From Arthrobacter citreus (GTDB taxonomy: Bacteria > Actinomycetota > Actinomycetes > Actinomycetales > Micrococcaceae): a DNA stretch of 64,000 bases. A model generated the notes under the pieces. That model searched no databases. It worked only from the letters and a program-made list of their open reading frames with translations, and was not told the DNA's origin. How positions within the stretch are numbered: position 1 is the first letter of the stretch; every line of letters starts with the position of its first letter. Below are positions 16,754-25,277 of this stretch, piece by piece. Both the position numbers and the translations under genes were made by a program. The stretch lies in assembly GCF_038405225.1 (NCBI RefSeq), contig NZ_CP151657.1, positions 3,720,001 through 3,784,000 of the forward strand. Reading direction: 5' to 3'.

Positions 16754-17829
16754 GCACCGTCATTGCAGATCCCACCGCCCCCAGCCGGCCCGCGGGGCCC
16801 GGTGCCCGGCTGCTCAAGGCCCTGGCCACCCAGCGGACCGTGCTGCTCGCGGTGCTGCTTGTGCTCGTGGTGGCCATCATGAGCTTCCTCAGCGCGGCCG
16901 GGTACATGTCCGGGGACTACAACCCGGATTACATGTCCGCCGCCCTGATTAACGCGGTGCCGCTGGCCATGCTGGCCCTGGCCGAGCTGGTGGTGATCCT
17001 CTCCGGCCGCGGCGGGATTGACCTTTCGGTTGGCGCCATAGTCTCCCTGACCGGCATGATCTTCGGCTTCACCTACGGTCTGTGGGGATGGTCGCTGCCG
17101 GCCAGCCTGCTCGCCGCGGTCCTCTTTGGAGCACTCTGCGGGGCGGTGAACGGCGCGCTGGTTGCCTACCTTGGTTTTCCGCCGCTGATCGCCACGCTGG
17201 CCACGTTCTATGCGTACAAGTCCATCGCGATCGTCATCAATGACCAGCGTCCCATCAGCACCCCGCCCATCCAGGAGTTCTACTCCACGGCCAAGGCAGT
17301 GGAACTCCCGGTTATCGGGCACAACATCCCCAACATTCCCCTGGGGCTGTTCACGTTCCTGATCCCCACCGCGCTGGCGGTGTGGTTCCTCCTGGCCCGG
17401 ACCCCGTTTGGCCGCCGGATCTTCGCCATTGGCACCAACAACACCGCAGCGCAGTGGGCGGGAATCGATACCCGGCGCACCCGTTTCACGGCCTACCTGC
17501 TCTCCGGCCTGATCTCCGGGCTGGTTGCCGTGGTCACCGTTGCCCAGTTTGCCTCGGCCCGTCCGGACGCCGGCGTATCCGGCAACGGCATGGCGCTGCC
17601 GGCCATCACCATCGCCGTCCTGGGCGGAGTTGCCATCACCGGCGGGATCGGCCGGGTGTCCGGTGTCATCCTGGCCGCCCTGCTGGTGGTGTGGCTTAAC
17701 GCCGGGCTGCTGCTCCTTTTTGCCGGTAACGTCGGCGCGCAGATCCAGCTGTTCGCCCTGGGCACCGTGCTGATCCTGGCCGCGCTGCTCAACGGCATAG
17801 CCACCCGGCGGTACGGAGGCACCGCATGA
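16750..17829 (+). CDS. Sugar ABC transporter permease (RhaQ-like)
   Basis: 359 residues, multi-pass CUT2 permease. LSGRGGIDLSVGAIVSL and LGGVAITGGIGRVSGVILAA are the diagnostic motifs. A heterodimeric permease pair encoded by two overlapping genes is the arrangement of the rhamnose and AI-2 importers, whereas ribose-type importers use a single permease. GAGGAAATT lies before the ATG, which overlaps the previous stop. Confidence 0.85.
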   Translation: MSTVIADPTAPSRPAGPGARLLKALATQRTVLLAVLLVLVVAIMSFLSAAGYMSGDYNPDYMSAALINAVPLAMLALAELVVILSGRGGIDLSVGAIVSLTGMIFGFTYGLWGWSLPASLLAAVLFGALCGAVNGALVAYLGFPPLIATLATFYAYKSIAIVINDQRPISTPPIQEFYSTAKAVELPVIGHNIPNIPLGLFTFLIPTALAVWFLLARTPFGRRIFAIGTNNTAAQWAGIDTRRTRFTAYLLSGLISGLVAVVTVAQFASARPDAGVSGNGMALPAITIAVLGGVAITGGIGRVSGVILAALLVVWLNAGLLLLFAGNVGAQIQLFALGTVLILAALLNGIATRRYGGTA

Positions 17830-18629
17830 GCACCATCTGGGATCCGTCCCGTGTCAGCGGCGAGCTGGTGGAACTGACCAAGGCGCTCGGCGCCGCCCAC
17901 CGCGATCTGGTGATCCTGGCGGAGGGCAACACATCGCAGCGCATGACGGACGGGAGCATCGCCGTCAAAGCGTCGGGAACCTCCATGGCTGCCGCGGGAG
18001 CAGAGGATTTTGTGCTGGCAGACGCGGCGGAACTGGTCCGTCTCCTGGCGGACCCGGAAGCCACCCAAGCCCGGCTCAGCGCTGAACTGGACGCCGGAAC
18101 CCACGGCGGGATCCGCCGCCGCGCCTCCATCGAAGCGCCGCTGCACGCCGTAGTCCAAGTGCTCGGGGAGGCGGCCTTCATTGCGCACACCCATCCCACC
18201 GACGTCGTGTCCGTCCTGGCCAGCGTCCACGGCCCCCAGGCCTACGAGTACTCGGTCTATTCCGACGAGGCCGTGGTCCTGGGCCGCCCGCTGTACGTCC
18301 CCTACGCGCAGCCGGGAATCGAACTTGGCAGGCTCTTCCACCTCCGGCTGCGGGAGTACCTGGACTCGTACGGGGAACTTCCATCGCTGGTGCTGCTGGG
18401 AAACCACGGGATCGTCGCCATCGGCGCAACCCCGCAGGCGGTGGACGGGATAACGGCCATGGCCGTGAAAGGTGCCCGGATCCGGGTCGGCGCCCACTCC
18501 ATGGGCGGGGTGGTCCCGGTACCGGAGGAATCCCTCGCCTTGTTTTTTGACCGCAGCGACATTCTCGATCGCCGGCGCCTGCTGGCGGGGAACCAAGGAA
18601 CGGGTCACCAAACAAAGGAGACAACATGA
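17826..18629 (+). CDS. Class II aldolase/adducin family protein
   Basis: 267 residues. The phosphate-binding GNTS near residue 37 and KASGTSM near 50, the Zn ligands in AHTHPTDVVSV (His-x-His near 120) and the third His in LLGNHGIVA are those of L-fuculose-, L-ribulose- or L-rhamnulose-phosphate aldolases and epimerases. In this operon the likely task is cleavage of the kinase product to dihydroxyacetone phosphate and a small aldehyde such as L-lactaldehyde (inference). It overlaps both neighbours by 4 nt, indicating tight cotranslation. A decarboxylase or epimerase role within the same fold cannot be excluded. Confidence 0.8.
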   Translation: MSTIWDPSRVSGELVELTKALGAAHRDLVILAEGNTSQRMTDGSIAVKASGTSMAAAGAEDFVLADAAELVRLLADPEATQARLSAELDAGTHGGIRRRASIEAPLHAVVQVLGEAAFIAHTHPTDVVSVLASVHGPQAYEYSVYSDEAVVLGRPLYVPYAQPGIELGRLFHLRLREYLDSYGELPSLVLLGNHGIVAIGATPQAVDGITAMAVKGARIRVGAHSMGGVVPVPEESLALFFDRSDILDRRRLLAGNQGTGHQTKETT

Positions 18630-19480
18630 ACACCATCGGTATCCACGGCATGGTCTGGGTGGGAGGCTTCAGCAAACCCGAGGCGGAGCACGCCATCACC
18701 AGTTCCGCGGCAACGGGTTATTCCCTGATCGAGCTGCCCCCGGTTGATCCGGGAACCATCGACGTCGAGTACATCCGCGGTCTGCTCGCGGACAACGGGC
18801 TGGCGATTTCAGCCACCCTCGGGCTGGACGAAGCCACCGATGTCTCCAGCACCGACCAGGCCGTTGTGCAGGCCGGCCGTGAACGGCTGCTGGGTGCCCT
18901 GCACATGGTCACCGAGCTGGGCGGCAACTTCCTGGGTGGAGTCATTTACTCCAAGCTGGGCCGTTATGCGGAGCCCGTCAGTGAAACCGGCCGTGCCAAT
19001 TCGGTGGAGTCCATCACTCAACTGGCGGACGAAGCCGCGAAGTCCGGCATCACCATCGGGCTGGAGGTCGTGAACCGGTACGAAACCAACGTCATGAACA
19101 CGGTCCAGGAGGGGCTGGCCTTCATCAAGGACGTGGGCCGGGACAACGTCACCCTCCATCTGGACACGTACCACATGAACATCGAGGAACGCAGTTTCCG
19201 GGACGCCATCCACGCCGCGCACGATGCCGGAAAGCTGGGGTACTTCCACGTGGGCGAAAGCCACCGCGGCCAGCTGGGCACAGGGTCCGTCCCGTGGGAC
19301 GAGACGTTCAGTTCGCTTGCCGAAGTGGGGTACGACGGCGTCATCACGTTTGAGTCCTTTTCCTCCAAGGTGGTCCACCCCACCCTGTCATCCACCCTGG
19401 CCATATGGCGCAACACCTGGGAGGACAGTTACGAACTCGCATCCGGGGCACGCGGGTTCCTCCGCACCCACATCGCTTGA
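18626..19480 (+). CDS. Sugar-phosphate isomerase/epimerase, ketose 3-epimerase-like TIM barrel
   Basis: 284 residues, AP-endonuclease-2-type TIM barrel. Metal-binding positions of the D-tagatose/L-ribulose 3-epimerase group can be seen: Glu in GLEVVNRYE, Asp in HLDTYHMN, the His in FHVGESHRG and Glu in ITFESFS. These enzymes epimerise free ketoses at C3 with Mn2+ or Mg2+. It is too short for an L-rhamnose isomerase (about 390-430 residues). It probably converts an imported ketose into the form the kinase accepts. AAAGGAG precedes the ATG, which overlaps the aldolase stop. Confidence 0.8.
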   Translation: MNTIGIHGMVWVGGFSKPEAEHAITSSAATGYSLIELPPVDPGTIDVEYIRGLLADNGLAISATLGLDEATDVSSTDQAVVQAGRERLLGALHMVTELGGNFLGGVIYSKLGRYAEPVSETGRANSVESITQLADEAAKSGITIGLEVVNRYETNVMNTVQEGLAFIKDVGRDNVTLHLDTYHMNIEERSFRDAIHAAHDAGKLGYFHVGESHRGQLGTGSVPWDETFSSLAEVGYDGVITFESFSSKVVHPTLSSTLAIWRNTWEDSYELASGARGFLRTHIA

Positions 19481-19498
19481 CACTCAAAGGAGAGCACC

Positions 19499-20461
19499 AT
19501 GCGCATCACCAAAACCCTTATCCGCTGTGCAGCGGCGTCCAGCGCCGCGGCCCTGCTGCTGTCGGCCTGTACCACTGGCGATGAAGCCGCCACGCAAAGC
19601 GGTGAACCGCGTGAAATCGAGACCATTGGGCTGATGGTGCAGGACCTCAGCAACCCCTTTTTCTCCGCCATGCAGACCGGTCTGGAAGCGAAGGCCGAAG
19701 AGATCGGGGCCACCGTTAATACCCAGGACGGACGCCAGGACCTGGCAGCCCAGAATGACCAGATTGATGCCTTTATCCAGCAGCAGGTGGACGTAATCCT
19801 CCTGAACGCCGTGGACTCGGACGGCATCGCATCAGCCGTATCCCGCGCCAAGGCGGCGGGGATCATCGTGGTCGCCGTCGACGTCGGAGCCGAAGGCGCG
19901 GATGCCACCGTCACGACGGACAACGTGGCGGCGGGCAGCCAGGCCTGCCAGTATCTGGTTGATGCGCTGGGGGGAACCGGCAACATCCTCATCGTGGACG
20001 GCACCCCCATCACCTCGGTCCAGGACCGGGTTGCCGGCTGTGAGGAAGTGCTGGCAGACAACCCCGGCATCAAGGTGGTCGGCAAACAAGCGGGTAAGAA
20101 TGACCGGGCCACCTCGCTGACCTTGACCACTGACATGCTCACGGCCAACCCCGTGGTGGACGGCATCTTTGCCATCAACGATCCCACAGCCCTGGGATCG
20201 GCCCTGGCCGCGCAACAGTCCGGACGCGCCGGCATCCAGATTGTTGGAGTGGATGGCTCGCCCGAGGCCGTTGCCGAACTCCAGAAAGCCGAGTCACCCT
20301 TCGTCGCCACCCCGGCCCAGGACCCTGCCGGAATTGTGGTGCGGGGACTGGAAATCGCCCAGGAGATCGCCTCCGGGGAATCCCCCGAGGAAACAGAGGT
20401 GCTGATGCCCACCGAACTCATCACCCGGGAAAACCTGTCCACCTACAAGGGCTGGACGTAG
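19499..20461 (+). CDS. Sugar ABC transporter substrate-binding lipoprotein (RbsB-like)
   Basis: 320 residues. A signal peptide with lipobox LLSAC (Cys near residue 23), then a type I binding fold (IGLMVQDLSNPFFSAMQTGLEAKAEE; VDVILLNAVDSDGI) typical of ribose/allose/galactofuranose receptors. It is clearly different from the first receptor of the operon and heads a second, complete importer. AAAGGAG lies 7 nt before the ATG. Ligand unknown; ketose or pentose is the reasonable range. Confidence 0.85.
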   Translation: MRITKTLIRCAAASSAAALLLSACTTGDEAATQSGEPREIETIGLMVQDLSNPFFSAMQTGLEAKAEEIGATVNTQDGRQDLAAQNDQIDAFIQQQVDVILLNAVDSDGIASAVSRAKAAGIIVVAVDVGAEGADATVTTDNVAAGSQACQYLVDALGGTGNILIVDGTPITSVQDRVAGCEEVLADNPGIKVVGKQAGKNDRATSLTLTTDMLTANPVVDGIFAINDPTALGSALAAQQSGRAGIQIVGVDGSPEAVAELQKAESPFVATPAQDPAGIVVRGLEIAQEIASGESPEETEVLMPTELITRENLSTYKGWT

Positions 20462-20469
20462 GGGCAGGC

Positions 20470-21984
20470 ATGAGCCGGGCCCCCCTGCTCAGCCTGAGCA
20501 ACGTCAGCAAACGCTTTGGTGCAACGCTTGCCCTGGACGACGTGAGCTTTGACCTGATGGCCGGTGAAGTCCATGCCCTGATGGGGGAGAACGGTGCCGG
20601 CAAATCCACGCTGATGAAGATCCTGGCCGGCGTCTATCCGCTGGACTCGGGCTCCATAACACTGGACGGGCAGCCGGTCACCATGGCTTCGCCCCGCGAT
20701 GCCGCCACCCACGGCATCGCGATCATCCATCAGGAACTCAACACGCTCCCGGCCATGACGGTGGCGGAAAACCTGGCCATCGGTAGGGAGCCCACCCGGC
20801 TGGGCGCGCTGAACCGGCGCCGCATGGTCGCGGACGCCAGGGACAAGCTCGCCCGCATCGGGTCCACCTTGGACCCCCGCAGGGAGCTGGGACAGCTGAG
20901 CGTTGGCATGCAGCAGATGGTGGAGATTGCCCGCGCCGTGAGTGAGGACGCCAGGATCCTGGTGCTGGACGAACCCACGGCGTCGCTTTCCCGCACCGAG
21001 TCCAAACGGCTATTTGACCTGATCGCGGATATGAAGGCGCAGGGGATGGGCCTTATCTACATCAGTCACCGGATGGAGGAGGTCTGGCAGCTGGCTGACC
21101 GGGTCACTGTCTTCCGCGACGGCCGGCTGGTGGGTTCCCGGGAGAAAGGCAACATCAGCCCATCCGAAGTGGTCCGCATGATGGTTGGGCGGGACGTGGA
21201 CGACCTTTACACGCGTGGTGGCCGCAGCGCCGCGGAGCCGGTCCTGCAGGTGGAAGATCTGAGTGACGGAAAGGGGATAGGACCGGTCAGCCTGGAGGTG
21301 CGGGCCGGTGAGGTGGTGTGCCTCTCCGGACTGATCGGGGCCGGACGGACTGAGACGGCACGGATGATTTTCGGCGCGGACAAGTACCGCGGCGGCACCG
21401 TCCGGGTTAAGGGTCAACGGATTCCGCCCAACCGGCCCCGTGCGGCAATCCGTGCCGGGATGGGAATGGTGCCCGAAAGCAGGAAGGAACAGGCACTCTT
21501 CCTGGAGCTGAGCGTCAAAGACAATATTGCGATTACCTCCCTGGCGGACAACACCCTTGCCGGTGTCGTCCGGGACGGCCGGGTGACTGCCGCGGTGCGG
21601 ACCCAGATGGAAAGGCTGCGGATCCGTTCCAATGCCCTTCGGCTGCTGGCACGGAGCCTTTCCGGCGGCAACCAGCAGAAGCTGGTCATTGCCCGGTGGC
21701 TGCTGATGGACCCGGTGGTTCTGGTTCTGGATGAACCAACCCGCGGCGTGGACATAGGAGCTAAAAGCGAGATCTACGCCCTGATCCAGGAACTGACCGA
21801 GCGGGGGATCGCCATCCTGGTGATTTCCTCCGACCTGCCCGAAGCGCTGGGCATCAGCGACCGGATTCTGGTGATGCGGGCAGGTCTGGTGGTGAAGGAA
21901 TTGGACGCACGTTCGGCAACGGAGGAGGACGTCATGAAGTACGCAACGGGAATAACGGACCTGGTGGGAGCCGGCGATGAGTGA
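20470..21984 (+). CDS. Sugar ABC transporter ATPase, two nucleotide-binding domains (RbsA-like)
   Basis: 504 residues. The N-terminal domain has Walker A GENGAGKST, signature LSVGMQQ and Walker B LVLDEPTASL. The C-terminal domain keeps a full signature (LSGGNQQKLVIARWLL) and Walker B LVLDEPTRGVDIG, while its Walker A is replaced by GLIGAGRTE, as usual for RbsA. It starts 8 nt after the receptor gene and overlaps the permease start by 8 nt. Confidence 0.9.
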   Translation: MSRAPLLSLSNVSKRFGATLALDDVSFDLMAGEVHALMGENGAGKSTLMKILAGVYPLDSGSITLDGQPVTMASPRDAATHGIAIIHQELNTLPAMTVAENLAIGREPTRLGALNRRRMVADARDKLARIGSTLDPRRELGQLSVGMQQMVEIARAVSEDARILVLDEPTASLSRTESKRLFDLIADMKAQGMGLIYISHRMEEVWQLADRVTVFRDGRLVGSREKGNISPSEVVRMMVGRDVDDLYTRGGRSAAEPVLQVEDLSDGKGIGPVSLEVRAGEVVCLSGLIGAGRTETARMIFGADKYRGGTVRVKGQRIPPNRPRAAIRAGMGMVPESRKEQALFLELSVKDNIAITSLADNTLAGVVRDGRVTAAVRTQMERLRIRSNALRLLARSLSGGNQQKLVIARWLLMDPVVLVLDEPTRGVDIGAKSEIYALIQELTERGIAILVISSDLPEALGISDRILVMRAGLVVKELDARSATEEDVMKYATGITDLVGAGDE

Positions 21985-23005
21985 GCAGGTCAGTGCCACC
22001 CCGCAGCCCTCTGCATCCTCAGCGGACATTGTGACTGTCCAGCGCGCTGCGCCGCGTTCAGGCGTGAACCTGGCCCTGTGGTGGGACCGGGTGGGGATCT
22101 TCCTGGTCCTGCTGCTGTTGATTGCCCTGATGTGCGTTGTGGCACCGAATTTCGCCACGGTGGACAACGCGCTGAACGTGGCCCGTGCCGTTTCGATCAA
22201 CGCGATCCTGGCCGCTGGCATGACCGTGGTGATCCTCACCGGGGGCATAGACCTCTCAGTGGGCTCCATCGTGGCGGTCTCCGGCGTGCTGTCGGTGCTG
22301 CTCTGGGTGAACGGCGTGCCGTCGTTTATCGCCGTGCTGGTGGGGATTGTGGTGGGAGCTTTGGCGGGGCTGGTCAACGGCTTGCTGACCGCCTATCTCG
22401 CGCTTCCGGCTTTCATCGTCACGCTGGGCGCGATGACTTATCTGCGCGGTGCGGCGTATTCGCTGACCGATGGGCAGCCTCTGGTGGCGAACGGCCTCGG
22501 GTTCCGGGGGCTGGGCAACGGCACCGTGGCCGGGCTGCCCACGCCTGTGGTGGTGATGGTCCTGGTCTATGTGGCGGTGTGGTTCCTGCTGGAACGCACC
22601 AAGTACGGCCGCCACATCTACGCGGTGGGAGGAAACAAGGAGGCTGCACGCCTGGCCGGAGTGCGGGTCCGTCCGCTGATTGCCAGCGTTTATCTGATTT
22701 CGGGAGCAACAGCAGGACTCGCGGGCGTCATCTTCTCCGCCCGGGTGCTCAGCGGGCAGCCAACGGCCGGCAGCGGCTACGAGCTGGATGCCATTGCCGC
22801 GGTTGTCCTGGGCGGAACCAGCCTGATGGGTGGCCGCGGACGGATCCTGGGAACCCTGGTGGGAGCGTTGATCATCGGAGTCCTGAGCAACGGACTGGTC
22901 CTGATGAACGTTCCCTTTTTCTATCAGCTGGTGGTCAAGGGCGTGGTTATTGTGGTGGCCGTTGGTTTGGACAGCCTCAAGCGGCTGGGCCGGACAACGG
23001 ATTAG
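21977..23005 (+). CDS. Sugar ABC transporter permease (RbsC-like)
   Basis: 342 residues with about nine membrane segments. ILTGGIDLSVGSIVAVSG and LGGTSLMGGRGRILGTLVGALI are the CUT2 permease signatures. As a single permease it would act as a homodimer, as in ribose importers, unlike the two-permease importer upstream. Last gene of the operon; a long-loop GC hairpin follows. Confidence 0.9.
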   Translation: MSEQVSATPQPSASSADIVTVQRAAPRSGVNLALWWDRVGIFLVLLLLIALMCVVAPNFATVDNALNVARAVSINAILAAGMTVVILTGGIDLSVGSIVAVSGVLSVLLWVNGVPSFIAVLVGIVVGALAGLVNGLLTAYLALPAFIVTLGAMTYLRGAAYSLTDGQPLVANGLGFRGLGNGTVAGLPTPVVVMVLVYVAVWFLLERTKYGRHIYAVGGNKEAARLAGVRVRPLIASVYLISGATAGLAGVIFSARVLSGQPTAGSGYELDAIAAVVLGGTSLMGGRGRILGTLVGALIIGVLSNGLVLMNVPFFYQLVVKGVVIVVAVGLDSLKRLGRTTD

Positions 23006-23007
23006 GA

Positions 23008-23053
23008 CGCCGCCGGAAACCCCCGCCGGTGAGGGCAGGGGCATCCGGCGGCG
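23008..23053 (+). terminator. Possible terminator after the sugar operon
   Basis: CGCCGCCGG at 23008-23016 pairs with CCGGCGGCG at 23045-23053 across a 28-nt GC-rich loop. No U-tract follows, so confidence is low. Confidence 0.35.
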
Positions 23054-23086
23054 GATCAGCAGAGCGGCCGGGAGCGGCGGGCCCGG

Positions 23087-24367
23087 TTAGGGCCGGGCCC
23101 CCAGCTCCACCGGCTCTTCGTCGTTGAGGTATGCGGATTCGGCGTGGGCTGCGATGTCGATGCCCTGCAGCTCGCTTTCCTCGGGAATGCGCAGGCCAAT
23201 GGTGATCGCCAGTACCTTGGCGATCACCCAGGTGACCACGAAGGAGTAGACCAGGACGGCAGCCGCGGCCAGCGCCTGGATGCCCAGCAGCTCGAAACCT
23301 CCGCCGTAGAACAGGCCGCTGACACCGTTGGGTGCTGCGTCGGTGGCAAACAGCCCGATCAGCAGGGTGCCCAGCAGCCCGCCCACCGCGTGGACGCCGA
23401 CGACGTCGAGCGAGTCGTCATACCCGAGCCGGAACTTCCATTCGATGGCCAGCGAGCACACAAGACCGGCCAGCAGGCCAATCGCCAGGGCCCCCAGCGG
23501 GCTGACCGCTCCGCAGGCCGGCGTGATCGCCACCAGCGCCGAGATCAGGCCGGACGCCGCGCCCAGCGAGGAGGATGTTCCCAGCCGCAGCCGGTCCATC
23601 AGCATCCAGCCCAGCAGGCCCGCCGCGGCGGCCACCGCGGTGTTCAGGAAAACGACGGCGGCGGAGTGGCCGGCACTCAGGGCCGAACCGGCGTTGAACC
23701 CGTACCAGCCCACCCACAGCAGCCCTGCTCCCAGCAGCACCAGGGGACGGCTGTGCGGCTTGCCGTGCGCGTGCGGCCAGCCCTTGCTGCGGCCCAGCAC
23801 CAGGGCCAGGGCAAGGGCGGCGACGCCGGCGTTCAGGTGCACTGCGGTTCCGCCGGCAAAGTCGATGGCACCGAGCTGGTTCGCAATCCAGCCGCCGGTG
23901 ACGGACCCGTCCTCACTGCTGAAGGCGAAGACCCAGTGCGCCACGGGAAAGTACACCAGGGTGGCCCATAGCCCGGCAAACAGCATCCAGGCGCCGAATT
24001 TCATGCGCCCGGCGGCGGCTCCGGCCACCAGGGCAGTGGTCACGCAGGCAAACATCAGCTGGAACGCGGCAAAGAGTGCCAGCGGCAGCGCGCCGTCCGG
24101 GTCTTCCACCAGCAGTTCGGACAGTCCAAAGAACTCGGCGGGGTTCCCCAGCAGGCCGGCTCCGGTCAGTGAGTTGCCGAAGGAAGCCGAATATCCATAG
24201 AGCACCCACAGCACTGCGACGAGGCTTGCCCCGCCGAAGCACATCAGCATCATGTTCAGGATCCGGCGTGAGCCCACCATTCCTCCGTAGAAGAAGGCGA
24301 TGCCGGGGATCATCAGACAGACCAGCGCGGAACTGGCCAGCAGCCAAGCGGTGTTTCCAGAATCCAT
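23087..24367 (-). CDS. amt: Ammonium transporter (Amt family)
   Basis: 426 residues, 11 membrane helices predicted. The pore-lining twin histidines are His177 (GTAVHLNAG) and His326 (VGVHAVGGLLGTLL), matching His168/His318 of E. coli AmtB. MIPGIAFFYGGMV near residue 20 and WVGWYGFNAGSAL are further family hallmarks. The C-terminal cytoplasmic tail ends acidic and short. No PII (glnK) or glnD follows, unlike the usual amtB-glnK pairs, so PII control must involve genes elsewhere. It converges on the sugar operon. GGAG precedes the ATG within a palindrome. Confidence 0.95.
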   Translation of the reverse strand: MDSGNTAWLLASSALVCLMIPGIAFFYGGMVGSRRILNMMLMCFGGASLVAVLWVLYGYSASFGNSLTGAGLLGNPAEFFGLSELLVEDPDGALPLALFAAFQLMFACVTTALVAGAAAGRMKFGAWMLFAGLWATLVYFPVAHWVFAFSSEDGSVTGGWIANQLGAIDFAGGTAVHLNAGVAALALALVLGRSKGWPHAHGKPHSRPLVLLGAGLLWVGWYGFNAGSALSAGHSAAVVFLNTAVAAAAGLLGWMLMDRLRLGTSSSLGAASGLISALVAITPACGAVSPLGALAIGLLAGLVCSLAIEWKFRLGYDDSLDVVGVHAVGGLLGTLLIGLFATDAAPNGVSGLFYGGGFELLGIQALAAAAVLVYSFVVTWVIAKVLAITIGLRIPEESELQGIDIAAHAESAYLNDEEPVELGARP

Positions 24368-24380
24368 GGAGTCACTCCAT
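24366..24380. promoter_or_regulatory. Perfect 15-nt palindrome over the amt ribosome site
   Basis: ATGGAGTCACTCCAT has 7-nt arms around one central base. It covers the GGAG and the first two bases of the amt start codon. In RNA it could fold as a 6-bp stem with a 3-nt loop and hide the ribosome site; chance is not excluded. Confidence 0.35.
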
Positions 24381-24456
24381 TTCGGGGATGGCCGGCCACG
24401 CCTGGGGCCGGAGCGCGGGGATGGAAACCGTACTTATCCCAGAGTGAGCGCCCCGT

Positions 24457-24484
24457 ATTACGGTCAGGTTTCCCGCCAGGTTAG
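24457..24484 (-). promoter_or_regulatory. Weak GlnR-box-like sequence upstream of amt
   Basis: Read on the minus strand: CTAAC, 7 nt, GAAAC, 6 nt, GTAAT. The actinobacterial GlnR pattern alternates GTnAC and GAAAC with 6-nt gaps, so the match is partial (one gap off by one, two mismatched bases). It lies about 90-115 nt before the amt start. Confidence 0.25.
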
Positions 24485-24541
24485 CGCTGTGTTAACAGCT
24501 GCTGGACGGTTGCTGGACGCTGGCCACACGGTAGCCGGGCA

Positions 24542-25135
24542 CTACCCGGACAGAGGAATGCCGCGGCCAAAGGCAAACGCCCGCACAACTTCCACAATGC
24601 CCAGCACCACCAGGAAGATCCCGCCAAACACGACGAGGGCAGCCAGCGATCCCACTGGAAGGAACAGCACCACGGCGCCGGCGAGGATGCTGATGACTCC
24701 GTACGTGATGGCATACCAGCGAGAGCCGCCGCTTTCACTTTCGGTCAGGGCCATGACGCCCTCGACAATCCAGGCAATTCCGATGACCATCCCCAGAACG
24801 GCCAATGACGCGAGCGGATTGCGCATGGCCACCACTCCAACAATGAAGATCAGCACCCCGGTGAGGATGTTCAGGACCCGCAGGCCGCCGGACAGGGGCG
24901 TGATGATTCCCGTGACCACGCGCACCGCTCCGGAGATCAGGAAATACAGTCCAAACAGGACGGCGACCACATCCAGCGTTGCACCGGGCCAGAACAGCAC
25001 CAGGGCGCCCAGAATGATGGAAAGAACCCCGGTGAGGGCCAGCCCGCCGCGGATATTCCGGACTGCCTTGCGGGTGAGCTCGTTGATGTCCAGGTTCAAC
25101 CCGCCCAGCCCAAAAACGCTTCCTGACATGGACAT
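24542..25135 (-). CDS. HdeD family (DUF308) membrane protein
   Basis: 197 residues with six hydrophobic segments in three hairpin pairs. GGLALTGVLSIILGALVLFWPG and the repeated GVISILAGAVVLFLP show the internally repeated DUF308 unit of HdeD, an acid-resistance-associated membrane protein of E. coli. In actinobacteria these proteins are common and mostly uncharacterised. ATG start behind GGGAGG; a second ATG two codons downstream is possible. Single gene. Confidence 0.8.
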   Translation of the reverse strand: MSMSGSVFGLGGLNLDINELTRKAVRNIRGGLALTGVLSIILGALVLFWPGATLDVVAVLFGLYFLISGAVRVVTGIITPLSGGLRVLNILTGVLIFIVGVVAMRNPLASLAVLGMVIGIAWIVEGVMALTESESGGSRWYAITYGVISILAGAVVLFLPVGSLAALVVFGGIFLVVLGIVEVVRAFAFGRGIPLSG

Positions 25136-25277
25136 GTGGAACCTCCCGGAGAGTCGGAACAGCGGGCCGCCCGCTGTCTGGAATTATCCGCCGCAGGGGT
25201 TGGTGGCGGTAGGGCAGGCTCCGTTCGGGGCCGTCGGAAGGCGGGACTGGGGCGGCACCGGTTCCGGGGCCGGGGCC

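Noticed and set aside
11524-18629. Calling the sugar locus a standard L-rhamnose (rha) operon
   Set aside because: No L-rhamnose isomerase or rhamnulose-1-phosphate aldolase/dehydrogenase is present, so specific gene symbols would overstate the evidence.
22078-23127. 349-residue plus-strand frame overlapping the RbsC-like permease
   Set aside because: Arg/Gly/Cys-rich +1 shadow of a well-supported permease.
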